Assembly (NCBI RefSeq): GCF_005222225.1
Contig: NZ_CP036536.1
Coordinates: forward strand, 1,016,001-1,080,000
Source of the DNA: Salinimonas lutimaris
GTDB lineage: Bacteria > Pseudomonadota > Gammaproteobacteria > Enterobacterales > Alteromonadaceae
Reading direction: 5' to 3'
DNA: 64,000 bases
Part shown: piece after piece, positions 27,303 to 35,619 of the stretch
Position numbering within the stretch: position 1 is the stretch's first letter
How the letters are laid out: each line of letters starts with the position of its first letter
The notes under the pieces: generated by a model
What the model was told of the DNA's origin: nothing
Databases searched by the model: none
The model's input: only the letters and a program-made list of their open reading frames with translations
Made by a program: the position numbers and the translations under genes

Positions 27303-28670
27303 TTATTGTTCTGCTACCAGCAGGGGTTTGGGAAACGTCAGGGTGACACCTAATCCGCGCTGCTGGCACAGCGGGTCTATCACGTAGTATAAGTTTCCGT
27401 CGTGTAAATCGCACACGGCCTTGACCATTGATAATCCCAGCCCGTTACCTGCAGTGGTGCGGCTCGACTGGGCCCGGTAAAAACGCCGGTCGAGCTGCTC
27501 AAAGTGCGCAGCATCCACTCCCAGACCACTGTCGTTAACGCTGAAGTAAAAACGTTTGTTGGTTTGCCCGGTTTCAACCCGGATATGCGCTCCATCGCCG
27601 GCATATTTGACGGCGTTATCCAGCAAATTCGCCACTGCCTGAAACAACAGGTTACTGTCACCACGCATCGCAACTTTATTAATATTGAAACTCAGCGCCA
27701 TATGATGCTCTTCAATATACGGTTCGTACAAGTCCACCACATCAGATACCACATCGGCTAAATCCAGCTGGGCAAAGCCCTCTTTTTGCCGTTTGCTTTC
27801 AATATCTGCAATACGCAACAAGCCATTAAACATGCCCAGCAGGTTTTCCGCTTCAGCCTGGGCCTCGTATTTCAGATCGCTGTCGGGCAAGCGGTCAAGC
27901 TTGGAGCGCATGCGGGTCAAAGGAGTACGTAAATCATGCGCAATATTATCGGTCACAGACTTTATATTGCGAACAGAGCTTTCGATTTTGTCCAGCATGC
28001 GATTAAACATCACGGCCAGCTTACTTAAATCGTCCCAGTTGCTGTCTATTGCCAGCCTTTCTGTCAGATTGCCGGTTTGCATAATGCTATCTGCCGTGCT
28101 CGACATTCGGTTTATCCGGTTAACTACGTAAATGGCTACGCCAAAACTCAAGCCAGATATACAGCCCAGAATAATCACAAATACCCAGCTAAGCGACTGA
28201 CCTATCCACTGAGCGGTGTACAGCTCGTTAATATCGCGGGCGACAAACAGCTTCATGCCGTTTTCAAGCTGCTGCTGACGAAACACCACTGCGCGTTTGT
28301 CAGTGGCATCAGCGTTAATGCTAAAATGAAAAAAGTCACTGTCGGCGGGAGGCCTGAGGTGCTTAGTGGAGGACAGGTTACCGGCAACATAACGGCCTTG
28401 AGAGTCTTCAAGGTAAACGAGAAGCCCTGAGCCGGCATCATGTTTTTGATTGACAGCCCGCAGCAGGGCCTGTTCGCCGCCCAACTCGTAAATCGATACA
28501 AACCCCCACATACGTGCATTGGTAGCGGCACGTGCTTCATCTAGCAGGGTGTCTTCATTTGCCAGCGACCAGAAATAAATAATAAACGCAATGGCCGCAC
28601 TGGATAACAGGGTAAACAGTGCGCCTACCCGAAAGCTTGAGCTTCGGGTAAAGGTGCCAATGGCTATCAC
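27303..28670 (-). CDS. Sensor histidine kinase of an OmpR-type two-component system
   Basis: A 455-residue membrane kinase with a GTG start that overlaps the regulator's stop (GTGA). Transmembrane helices are near residues 14-34 and 160-185, bounding a periplasmic sensor of about 125 residues without a known motif. A HAMP region follows, then the phosphoacceptor in DNIAHDLRTPLTRM (His near 244), the N box FQAVANLLDNAVKYA and G boxes DSGLGVD and GNGLGLSMVKAV. The stimulus is unknown. It is co-transcribed with the response regulator. Confidence 0.88.
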   Translation of the reverse strand: MIAIGTFTRSSSFRVGALFTLLSSAAIAFIIYFWSLANEDTLLDEARAATNARMWGFVSIYELGGEQALLRAVNQKHDAGSGLLVYLEDSQGRYVAGNLSSTKHLRPPADSDFFHFSINADATDKRAVVFRQQQLENGMKLFVARDINELYTAQWIGQSLSWVFVIILGCISGLSFGVAIYVVNRINRMSSTADSIMQTGNLTERLAIDSNWDDLSKLAVMFNRMLDKIESSVRNIKSVTDNIAHDLRTPLTRMRSKLDRLPDSDLKYEAQAEAENLLGMFNGLLRIADIESKRQKEGFAQLDLADVVSDVVDLYEPYIEEHHMALSFNINKVAMRGDSNLLFQAVANLLDNAVKYAGDGAHIRVETGQTNKRFYFSVNDSGLGVDAAHFEQLDRRFYRAQSSRTTAGNGLGLSMVKAVCDLHDGNLYYVIDPLCQQRGLGVTLTFPKPLLVAEQ

Positions 28671-29341
28671 GCAGTCTGTTCCGCGATTCTGTATCCGGTG
28701 CCGCGCACAGTTTCAATTAGCGGAACATTAAAGGTTTTGTCCACCTTTTGCCGTAGCCGACTGATATGCACGTCTATTACGTTGGTTTGTGGGTCAAAAT
28801 GATAATTCCATACGTGTTCAAGCAGCATGCTGCGGGTAACCACCTTACCGCGATTTCGCATCAGGCACTCCAGCAGTTGGAATTCCTTGGACTGCAAATC
28901 AATCTCGATATCACCCCGGGTCACTTTTCTGTTCAGTAGGTCGAGGGTCAGGTCGCCCACCTTAAGGGCTGTGGCCGAGTCTTGCTGGCGGCCGGCAAGC
29001 CCCTCAACTCTGGCCAGCAGCTCCTCAATGGCAAACGGCTTAGTCAGGTAGTCGTTAGCACCGGACCGTAGCCCCTGTACTTTATCCTCCACCTGACTTT
29101 TGGCGCTGAGCAAAAGAACCGGTGTATTGACGTCAGCATCGCGCATCGAGCGCAGTACCGACATGCCATCCTGCCCAGGCAACATGATATCCAGAATCAC
29201 AATATCAAAAGGCTCTTCAAGTGCCATTGCCAGCCCACGGGTACCGTCAGACGATACCTTACACTCGTGACCCGCTGAACTAAGCCCGTTGTGGACATGC
29301 TCAGCTACTGTTACATCGTCTTCAACAATTAGTGCTTTCAT
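28667..29341 (-). CDS. OmpR/PhoB-type response regulator
   Basis: A 224-residue regulator from the ATG at 29341; the frame extends upstream to 29452 but those 37 residues are not receiver-like. The receiver has the acidic pair in LIVEDDVTVAEHV, phospho-Asp in VILDIMLPGQDG (near residue 51) and Lys in YLTKPFAIEEL. The C-terminal winged helix is seen as FQLLECLMRNRGKVVTRSMLLEHVW and NVIDVHISRLRQKVD. Paired with the kinase that overlaps it by 4 bp. The target genes are unknown; the system belongs broadly with QseB/CzcR-like regulators. Confidence 0.9.
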   Translation of the reverse strand: MKALIVEDDVTVAEHVHNGLSSAGHECKVSSDGTRGLAMALEEPFDIVILDIMLPGQDGMSVLRSMRDADVNTPVLLLSAKSQVEDKVQGLRSGANDYLTKPFAIEELLARVEGLAGRQQDSATALKVGDLTLDLLNRKVTRGDIEIDLQSKEFQLLECLMRNRGKVVTRSMLLEHVWNYHFDPQTNVIDVHISRLRQKVDKTFNVPLIETVRGTGYRIAEQTA

Positions 29342-29470
29342 GGTTTTTAATCTTCTGATGAGCCAATAATCCGTTTGGTTTACTACACTACGTCTTTTAC
29401 TGAATATAGGGCACCTTGCGATCACTTCAAGAAAGCAGGCCGGCACTGGCAAATCGTCATGCTGTCAGAT

Positions 29471-31195
29471 TTATGGTCGCGGAAAACGGGCCTCAGCATT
29501 ATATGGGGTGAAATTCTGCACCTCATTTTTAGCCGCAATGGCCTGTAATTCGCGCCAGTAGGATGCTTGCATCAAATCGCCGTGAAGCCCTTTCAGTAAG
29601 TCTTTCAGGTGTTTTTTGCCAACAATAAAATGCTCGAACTGTTCGGGGAAAACATCATTGGGAGCCACCGACAAGGTGTCGAGTGCATAAGGGTCATCAG
29701 ATTTGGGAATGTCGCGGAAATTACGCTCTTTCATTAAACATATTTCATCGTAATCATAGAAAATAACCCGCCCGACCCGGGTAATGCCGAAGTTTTTATG
29801 CAGCATGTCGCCGGGAAAAATATTCGCCAGTGCGATTTGTTTAATACATAGCCCCAACTCGTTTATCGCATTGTGAATTTTATCCGGGTCTGTTTCCTGC
29901 TCAAGATACAGGTTCAGCGGTGTCATTTTGCGTTCGATATACAGATGGCTGATAATCAGTTCATCGTCGGTCACTGTCACGCTGGAGGCACAGGTGTCCT
30001 GAAGTTCCTGTAACAACTCAGGACTGATGCGCTTTAACGGAAACCGAAAATTAACATATTCATGCGTATCGGCCATACGACCCACACGGTCTGACATTTT
30101 GACCAGTTTGTAGCAGTCTTTAACGTGCTGTCGGGTGATCTTTTTGCTCTCGGCAAACTCGTCTTTAATAATTTTAAATACTACCCCATATGAGGGCAGA
30201 TGAAACACCATCATGACCAGTCCGCGAATTCCCGGAGCGGCTTCAAACTGATCATCTGAGTTGTCCATATGGTGCAGAAAATTACGATAAAATACTGTTT
30301 TTCCGTGTTTAAAATGACCCAGTGCCATGTACAGTTCAAAATGTTTTTTATGAGGTAGCAGTTCTTGCAAAAAAGCGGCAACTTCGGCTGGGTAGAGGGT
30401 ATCAGCCATAAAATAGCTTCGCGCAAAACCAAAAATAATACTTAAGTCTTTTCGGTCGGTAAGCAGGGCATCAACAAACAGGGTTTGTGCTTCACTGGTT
30501 TGCAGGGCAATAACAAAAGGCAGGGTTTCATCAGGCATGCAAATCCGGCCTATCATGTAGGCGGCCTTTGAACGGTAAAATACCGGCTTCAGCATCTCAA
30601 CCGCAGTGACACTGGCCAGTTGCTCTGTGGTCAGACGCTTGCGTAACGCCGCTTCCAGGTGGACCAGATCCCGGGCTTTATCCTCAAACGGAATATTAAA
30701 CCGGTAAACACTGAATAACGTGTAGTACATTTCAGCCACCGTGGTTGAAGGGTCAAAGCTGTTAATGACTTTGTGGCGGTCCTGACCGGGCAGGTAGCAG
30801 CGGCTGGGTAACAAAAACATGATATTGTCATCGATAGCGGTATGCCTGAATAGCCGCCCGATGACAGAATTATAAAAAGTTTCGGCCAGTTCAAACTGAG
30901 GGTGCCCTTCAAGCAGAAAAGCAAAGTTCTGCTTCATGGTCTGCCAGAACGCTGTATTTTTCTGATGAACCGTAACATCGTGGTAAATGTCTGATACCGC
31001 GTCCGCCAGGCTTTGCTCATAAATGGTAATACGCTCTTTGGAAGCGGTCTGAGTCTCTTTCCATAAGCCTTTTTCAAATCGCTCCTGCGCGCCGCGGGTA
31101 ATTCGGGAAAACCACCGGTAGCTTTTATCAAAGTGCTGGATAATACGATAGGCGATTTTGCGCGCCTGTTCTTTTTCGCTCACTGCGTTATTCAT
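29471..31195 (-). CDS. aceK: Isocitrate dehydrogenase kinase/phosphatase AceK
   Basis: A 574-residue protein, the usual AceK length, from the ATG at 31195; a longer frame to 31243 adds 16 residues without family support. The N-terminal regulatory part begins ARKIAYRIIQHFDKSYRWFSRITRGAQ, and the kinase core contains MVMMVFHLPSYGVVFKIIKDEF, in which the invariant ATP-binding Lys lies, and ILANIFPGDMLHKNFGITRVGRVIFYDYDE with the catalytic-loop Asp and DYDE metal site. AceK switches isocitrate dehydrogenase off and on to open the glyoxylate shunt. It stands apart from aceA/aceB here, unlike in E. coli. Confidence 0.94.
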   Translation of the reverse strand: MNNAVSEKEQARKIAYRIIQHFDKSYRWFSRITRGAQERFEKGLWKETQTASKERITIYEQSLADAVSDIYHDVTVHQKNTAFWQTMKQNFAFLLEGHPQFELAETFYNSVIGRLFRHTAIDDNIMFLLPSRCYLPGQDRHKVINSFDPSTTVAEMYYTLFSVYRFNIPFEDKARDLVHLEAALRKRLTTEQLASVTAVEMLKPVFYRSKAAYMIGRICMPDETLPFVIALQTSEAQTLFVDALLTDRKDLSIIFGFARSYFMADTLYPAEVAAFLQELLPHKKHFELYMALGHFKHGKTVFYRNFLHHMDNSDDQFEAAPGIRGLVMMVFHLPSYGVVFKIIKDEFAESKKITRQHVKDCYKLVKMSDRVGRMADTHEYVNFRFPLKRISPELLQELQDTCASSVTVTDDELIISHLYIERKMTPLNLYLEQETDPDKIHNAINELGLCIKQIALANIFPGDMLHKNFGITRVGRVIFYDYDEICLMKERNFRDIPKSDDPYALDTLSVAPNDVFPEQFEHFIVGKKHLKDLLKGLHGDLMQASYWRELQAIAAKNEVQNFTPYNAEARFPRP

Positions 31196-31308
31196 TATTG
31201 TTATCTCACATAGGGCAATGCAGACTGCATTTTTATCGGGCAATCACATTATTAATGTAGCGGAAAAGACAAGTGGGCGTCACTGAGAAAAAAAGCAATT
31301 TGAAAGAA

Positions 31309-31332
31309 ACCGGCGATGTGAGTATCGCCGGT
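31309..31332 (-). terminator. Probable terminator of the SDR gene
   Basis: A perfect 9-bp stem, ACCGGCGAT with its complement across GTGAGT; on the minus strand it is followed by a T-rich stretch ending in seven T. It lies just after the SDR stop codon. Confidence 0.65.
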
Positions 31333-31365
31333 CAGAGATACGCGGGTGATTCAGCCGTCAGAAAA

Positions 31366-32040
31366 TCAGTTTGTTGGCATCAGATAAACTTCTCTGATGC
31401 TGTTTCTCTGATTGGCATCAATGGCGTATACCACTGCATCAGCCACATCTTCGGGTTGTAACTTATCTTCTTTAGGCTCATCAAAAAATGGCGTGTTGAC
31501 CATGCCAGGCGCAATCGTGGTGCAGCGGCCACCCCATTCTTTCATTTCTTCAGCCAGGTTTTGGCCAAATCCATAGGCGAACCATTTGGTGGCGCTGTAT
31601 ACCGAACCTTTCATGACTTTTCTGCCTGCCGCAGAGCTGGTCAGAACAAACTGGCCTTTGGTTTGCTGCAAGTAGGGCATCGCCAGTTTGGCACTCCAAA
31701 GTAAGGCTTTAATGTTGATGTCGACCATGTTATCCCATTCATCGGCATCACCGTTTTCAACACCCGCAGCCGACACCCCGGTCCCCGCATTAGCAAAGAC
31801 AACGTCGAGCTGACCAAAGTGAGCAACCGCTTCTTCAAAAACGCGTTGCTGTTCATTAAAAGAAGTGGCGTCAGCTACAAAAGCAGCAGCGTTATCTGTG
31901 CCAAGCTCGCTGACCAGAGCATCTAGTTTGTCCTGACTTCGTGCTGTTAGCGCTACTTTGTGTCCGGCTTTAACAACCGCCTGCGCTGTGGCTTTTCCAA
32001 TCCCGCTTGAGGCTCCGGTAATAAGAACAACCTTTGACAT
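31366..32040 (-). CDS. Short-chain dehydrogenase/reductase
   Basis: A classical SDR of 224 residues. The cofactor motif TGASSGIG is at 8-15, VFANAGTG follows (NNAG-type), the catalytic Ser lies in LTSSAAGRKV and the Tyr/Lys pair in VYSATKWFAYG. The C-terminus NSIREVYLMPTN is typical of the YdfG-like NADP-dependent group acting on small hydroxy compounds. The substrate cannot be named. Upstream of its start lies the long repeat-containing region. Confidence 0.86.
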   Translation of the reverse strand: MSKVVLITGASSGIGKATAQAVVKAGHKVALTARSQDKLDALVSELGTDNAAAFVADATSFNEQQRVFEEAVAHFGQLDVVFANAGTGVSAAGVENGDADEWDNMVDINIKALLWSAKLAMPYLQQTKGQFVLTSSAAGRKVMKGSVYSATKWFAYGFGQNLAEEMKEWGGRCTTIAPGMVNTPFFDEPKEDKLQPEDVADAVVYAIDANQRNSIREVYLMPTN

Positions 32041-32177
32041 TTTATCTTCTCCTACGAATTACAGTGAAGTTGTATACCTGTAAGGTCAGGACTTTGATCG
32101 CTATAAAAAGCAAACAAAGATGAGTTACTTGTGAGTAAGACCAGTGCATCTGTCTGGCAGGTGCTATCGATAACAAC

Positions 32178-32230
32178 GATAACAAGACACCCATCGAGTT
32201 TTACCAGAGCCAATGCATAGACACCCACAG
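32178..32230 (-). repeat. Inverted dispersed-repeat copies facing the tandem array
   Basis: 32178-32194 is the exact reverse complement of ATGGGTGTCTTGTTATC, the array core; 32219-32230 is a second, shorter inverted match (AGACACCCACAG). They lie 110 bp to the left of the array and in the opposite orientation. Confidence 0.8.
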
Positions 32231-32302
32231 TAAAAAGCGTACTGCCAGACACTCACAGACCGTAAAAACTGCCTGACACTGAGTATCGAACACGGAGCGA
32301 TG

Positions 32303-32648
32303 CATGGGTGCTTGTTATCAGGGAGGCCGGCTAGCATGGATGTCTTGTTATCAGGGAGCCCGGCTAGCATGGGTGACTTGTTATGAGGGAGGCTGGGTAG
32401 CATGGGTGTCTTGTTATGAGGGAGGCTGGCTAGCATGGGTGTCTTGTTATGAGGGAGGCCGGCTAGCATGGGTGTCTTGTTATGAGGGAGGCCGGCTAGC
32501 ATGGGTGTCTTGTTATCAGGGAGGCTGGATAGCATGGGTGTCTTGATATCAGGGAGGCTGGGTAGCATGGGTGTCTTGTTATGAGGGAGGCTGGGTAGCA
32601 TGGGTGTCTTGTTATGAGTCAGGCCGGATAGCATGGGTGTCTTACTAT
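32303..32648 (+). repeat. 33-bp tandem array, eleven cores of the dispersed repeat
   Basis: Cores of 17 bp (majority CATGGGTGTCTTGTTAT) start at 32303, 32335, 32368, 32401, 32434, 32467, 32500, 32533, 32566, 32599 and 32632. The ten gaps are 16 bp with a conserved pattern of the type CAGGGAGGCYGGCTAG, so the period is 33 bp; only the first unit is 32 bp because one T is missing in its core. Cores differ at one or two bases and spacers at a few. The last core decays into unique sequence. Because the period is a multiple of three, frames stay open on both strands, but composition and lack of a ribosome site argue against coding. Confidence 0.95.
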
Positions 32649-32923
32649 TTAATGGTCGGAGGGCTGTAAAATGGGGAGTATGGGGCGGTGGATTATGCTA
32701 TTATCGTGAAAGATTGGTGACAAAAAATAAAAACAATTCAAAATCAATCTGTTAGATGCTTTGTGTTGTACGCTTCGGCTGCGCAAATTAAGCACTATCC
32801 TAGCGACAGAAAAATAAAATTATAAACCGGTGCAGGCGTAAGCCTGACAGGCAGCATGCTGTGTATACAAAAAATGTGGTGTGCTGTCTGAATTATCTCC
32901 TGTGAATAAATAGATCAATGCGG
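32649..32923. other. Non-coding stretch between the array and the thr promoter
   Basis: AT-rich DNA with no ORF that I can support. Small inverted repeats are visible near 32831-32845 (CAGGCGTAAGCCTG) and 32851-32862 (GCAGCATGCTGT). It may hold upstream control sites for the thr operon. Confidence 0.5.
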
Positions 32924-32929
32924 TTGACA
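32924..32929 (+). promoter_or_regulatory. Possible -35 element upstream of thrL
   Basis: A perfect TTGACA 29 bp before the leader peptide start, followed by the GACGTC palindrome. The matching -10 (CAAATT at 32947-32952 with 17-bp spacing) is weak and would put the transcript start very near the leader ATG, so the true promoter may lie further upstream. Confidence 0.3.
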
Positions 32930-32958
32930 TATAGACGTCTATACGGCAAATTGAACTT

Positions 32959-33027
32959 ATGAAAACGATTATTCGCACCACCGGCATGATTATGATTACC
33001 ACCTCTTTGAGGGCGGTCGCTGGTTAG
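32959..33027 (+). CDS. thrL: thr operon leader peptide ThrL
   Basis: A 22-residue peptide, MKTIIRTTGMIMITTSLRAV plus AG, too short for ordinary ORF lists. It holds five Thr and four Ile codons, mostly clustered as ACG-ATT-ATT, ACC-ACC and ATT-ACC-ACC. It lies 114 bp before thrA and is followed by a terminator whose 5' arm can pair alternatively with DNA overlapping the peptide's end. This is the standard layout of ribosome-mediated attenuation by threonyl- and isoleucyl-tRNA supply, as in E. coli, although the peptide sequence differs. Confidence 0.88.
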   Translation: MKTIIRTTGMIMITTSLRAVAG

Positions 33028-33085
33028 TGCATGTTTATCACAGATACCAAGAAACCCGCCCTCACTGAGGAGCGGGTTTTTTTTT
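33009..33085 (+). terminator. thr operon attenuator with competing antiterminator
   Basis: The terminator stem pairs 33052-33062 (AAACCCGCCCT) with 33068-33079 (AGG, a bulged A, GCGGGTTT) and runs into nine T. GAGGGCGG at 33009-33016, inside the last codons of thrL, is perfectly complementary to CCGCCCTC at 33056-33063 and so competes with the terminator. A ribosome stalled at the Thr/Ile codons would leave 33009-33016 free to form the antiterminator. Confidence 0.88.
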
Positions 33086-33141
33086 AAGTTTAATCTGTAA
33101 ATCATTGATGCAGTAAATGTCGAATCAATAAGGAGCAACAA

Positions 33142-35607
33142 ATGAAAGTGTTAAAGTTTGGTGGATCTTCTCTTGCCGATGCACAGCGATACCTGCGTGT
33201 TACGGAGATTAGTATTTCCACCCACCAAACCGATGGCGCTGCGGTGGTGCTGTCTGCTCCGAAGGGTGTTACCAATGCACTTTCGCTGCTGTGTGAGCAG
33301 GCTGCCGCAGATGAAGACTACTTACCGTTGTTTGATAAATTAACCACTTTGGTCGCAGGGATTGCCAGTGATTTAGATAAAGAACTGGACGGATTCGACT
33401 ACAGCACTGTTATTGCATTTATTGAAAAAACACTGACTCACCTTAAAAAACAATTGGATGGCATTAAGTTATTAGGCTGTGCGCCGGAATCTGTCACGGC
33501 CGGTATCCTAAGCATGGGTGAGTACATCAGCGTGACGCTTTTCAGTGCGATTCTGAGCGCAAAAGGTATAGTGAATTCTATCATTGACCCGGTCAAATAC
33601 ATTCTGGCTCAGGGCGATTATCTGGACAGCATCGCGGATGTGGCGGTCAGTAAGGCGAATTTTTCTGATGTCACCAGTGACGGCAGTGTCTTTTTGGTCA
33701 TGCCTGGTTTTGTGGCTGCCAACGAGCATAACGAAAAGGTAACCTTAGGGCGTAACGGCTCAGACTACTCGGCGGCGATTCTGGCTGCTTGTATTGATGC
33801 GCAGGCGTGCGAAATCTGGACAGATGTGGATGGTGTGTATAACGCTGACCCGAACCAGGTAGAAAATGCGGTACTGCTGGACAAGCTGACCTATCAGGAG
33901 GCCATGGAGCTGTCTTATTTTGGGGCCAAAGTTCTGCACCCAAAAACGATTGGTCCCATTGCCCAGCATCACATTCCCTGCCTGATTCGTAATACGCTGA
34001 ATCCTGCTGCGCCGGGTACGCTAATCTCGAATGAAGCCAGCTCAACCTGGACGTCGGTAAAAGGTATCTCGCAGCTGGATAACATCACCATGTTCAACGT
34101 GGCCGGCCCGGGTCTTAAAGGTATGGTTGGTATGGCCAGCCGGGTGTTTGAGGTAATGTCGAATGCACATATTTCTATCAGCCTGATCACCCAGTCGAGT
34201 TCTGAATACAGCATCAGTTTTTGTATTCAGAGCAAGGATGCCGACAAGGCACTGACAGTGCTGGAAGATGCATTTGCCCTTGAGCTGCAAAATCAGCTGC
34301 TGGACCCGATAGAAGTGCGTCGCGATCTGGCGATTGTGACGCTGGTGGGCGATGGTATGCGCCATACTAAAGGCTTAGCAGCCCGCTTCTTTAACGCTCT
34401 GGCACAGGCCCGGGTGAATAATGTGGCCATTGCACAGGGCTCATCAGAGCGTTCTATTTCTACGGTTATTGAGGCTAATCGCGCCAAAAAAGCGGTCCGG
34501 GTTATCCATCAGAATTTCTTTTCCAACCGTCACAACATTGATGTATTTCTGATCGGCTGCGGAAATGTGGGTCAGGAGCTGTTAGGACAAATCTCTCGTC
34601 AGCAGCCAGAACTGCTGAAGCGCAATATACAACTGCGGGTTTACGGCATTGCCAATAGCCGCAAACTATTACTGGATGCCAATGGTGTGGATATCAGTGG
34701 TGACTGGCAGTCGCGGCTGAATGACTCGCAGGATGCGCTGAGCATTGATGGTCTGCGTGAATTTGTAAATACCAATAGTCTGGTTAACCCGGTCATTGTT
34801 GATTGTACCAGTAATTCCAGCGTGGCCAGCCAGTACGTAGATATGATGGAAAACGGCTTTCACGTTGTCACACCGAATAAGAAAGCCAACACCGACAGCA
34901 TCGAATATTACCGCAAGCTACGTAAAACAGCGCTGCAGACCAACCGGCAGTATTTATATGAAACCACTGTCGGGGCGGGTCTTCCGGTTATCGACAACCT
35001 GCAAAAATTATTCAGTGCAGGAGATACGCTGCACCGTTTTGAGGGAATTTTGTCAGGCAGTCTGTCGTATGTATTTGGCAAGCTGGAAGAGGGCATGAGT
35101 CTGTCTCAGGCTACTCAGGCGGCAAAAGATAATGGCTACACAGAGCCGGATCCGCGTGATGATCTGAGCGGCATGGATGTGGCGCGCAAATTACTGATTA
35201 TGGCCCGTGAAGCCGACCTGCCACTGGAGCTATCTGATATAGAAATAGAGTCAGTATTGCCGGAAGGCTTTGCAGAAGACTGCTCGGTAGATGAATTTAT
35301 GGCTAGCTTGCCACAGATTGATGGCCCCTTTGGTGAGCGCATCGCCCAGGCAAAAGCCGACAATAAAGTGCTGCGCTATATCGGCAGTATTGAAGATAAC
35401 AAGTGTAAGGTATCGATTCAGGCGGTGCCGCTGGAGCACCCGCTGGCAGCGGTGAAAGATGGCGAGAACGCGCTGGCCATCAGCAGTGATTATTACCAGC
35501 CTATTCCGTACGTGATTCGTGGCTACGGGGCAGGAGGCACGGTTACCGCAGCGGGCGTGTTTGCAGATATTCTGCGTACCATGCCATGGAAACAGATTGC
35601 CGGATAA
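33142..35607 (+). CDS. thrA: Bifunctional aspartokinase I / homoserine dehydrogenase I
   Basis: An 821-residue fusion. The aspartokinase part begins MKVLKFGGSSLADAQRY and contains VTLGRNGSDYSAAILAAC and WTDVDGVYNADPN; two ACT regulatory units follow (NAHISISLITQSSSEYSISFCI around 345-366, and VNNVAIAQGSSERSISTVIE around 421-440). The homoserine dehydrogenase part starts with the Rossmann motif VFLIGCGNVGQELLG near residue 467 and has VTPNKKAN and LSGSLSYVFGKLEEG. It catalyses the first and third steps from aspartate to threonine. First structural gene of the thr operon, with an AAGGAGCAACAA ribosome site. Confidence 0.96.
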   Translation: MKVLKFGGSSLADAQRYLRVTEISISTHQTDGAAVVLSAPKGVTNALSLLCEQAAADEDYLPLFDKLTTLVAGIASDLDKELDGFDYSTVIAFIEKTLTHLKKQLDGIKLLGCAPESVTAGILSMGEYISVTLFSAILSAKGIVNSIIDPVKYILAQGDYLDSIADVAVSKANFSDVTSDGSVFLVMPGFVAANEHNEKVTLGRNGSDYSAAILAACIDAQACEIWTDVDGVYNADPNQVENAVLLDKLTYQEAMELSYFGAKVLHPKTIGPIAQHHIPCLIRNTLNPAAPGTLISNEASSTWTSVKGISQLDNITMFNVAGPGLKGMVGMASRVFEVMSNAHISISLITQSSSEYSISFCIQSKDADKALTVLEDAFALELQNQLLDPIEVRRDLAIVTLVGDGMRHTKGLAARFFNALAQARVNNVAIAQGSSERSISTVIEANRAKKAVRVIHQNFFSNRHNIDVFLIGCGNVGQELLGQISRQQPELLKRNIQLRVYGIANSRKLLLDANGVDISGDWQSRLNDSQDALSIDGLREFVNTNSLVNPVIVDCTSNSSVASQYVDMMENGFHVVTPNKKANTDSIEYYRKLRKTALQTNRQYLYETTVGAGLPVIDNLQKLFSAGDTLHRFEGILSGSLSYVFGKLEEGMSLSQATQAAKDNGYTEPDPRDDLSGMDVARKLLIMAREADLPLELSDIEIESVLPEGFAEDCSVDEFMASLPQIDGPFGERIAQAKADNKVLRYIGSIEDNKCKVSIQAVPLEHPLAAVKDGENALAISSDYYQPIPYVIRGYGAGGTVTAAGVFADILRTMPWKQIAG

Positions 35608-35619
35608 GGACACATAACA

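Noticed and set aside
32164..32634. 156-residue ORF on the minus strand and 80-residue ORF on the plus strand across the array
   Set aside because: Both frames are open only because the period is 33 bp. There is no ribosome site, and the minus frame runs into unrelated sequence after the array.
32303..32648. CRISPR array
   Set aside because: The 17-bp units are too short and the 16-bp spacers are nearly identical to each other; there are no cas genes in the window.
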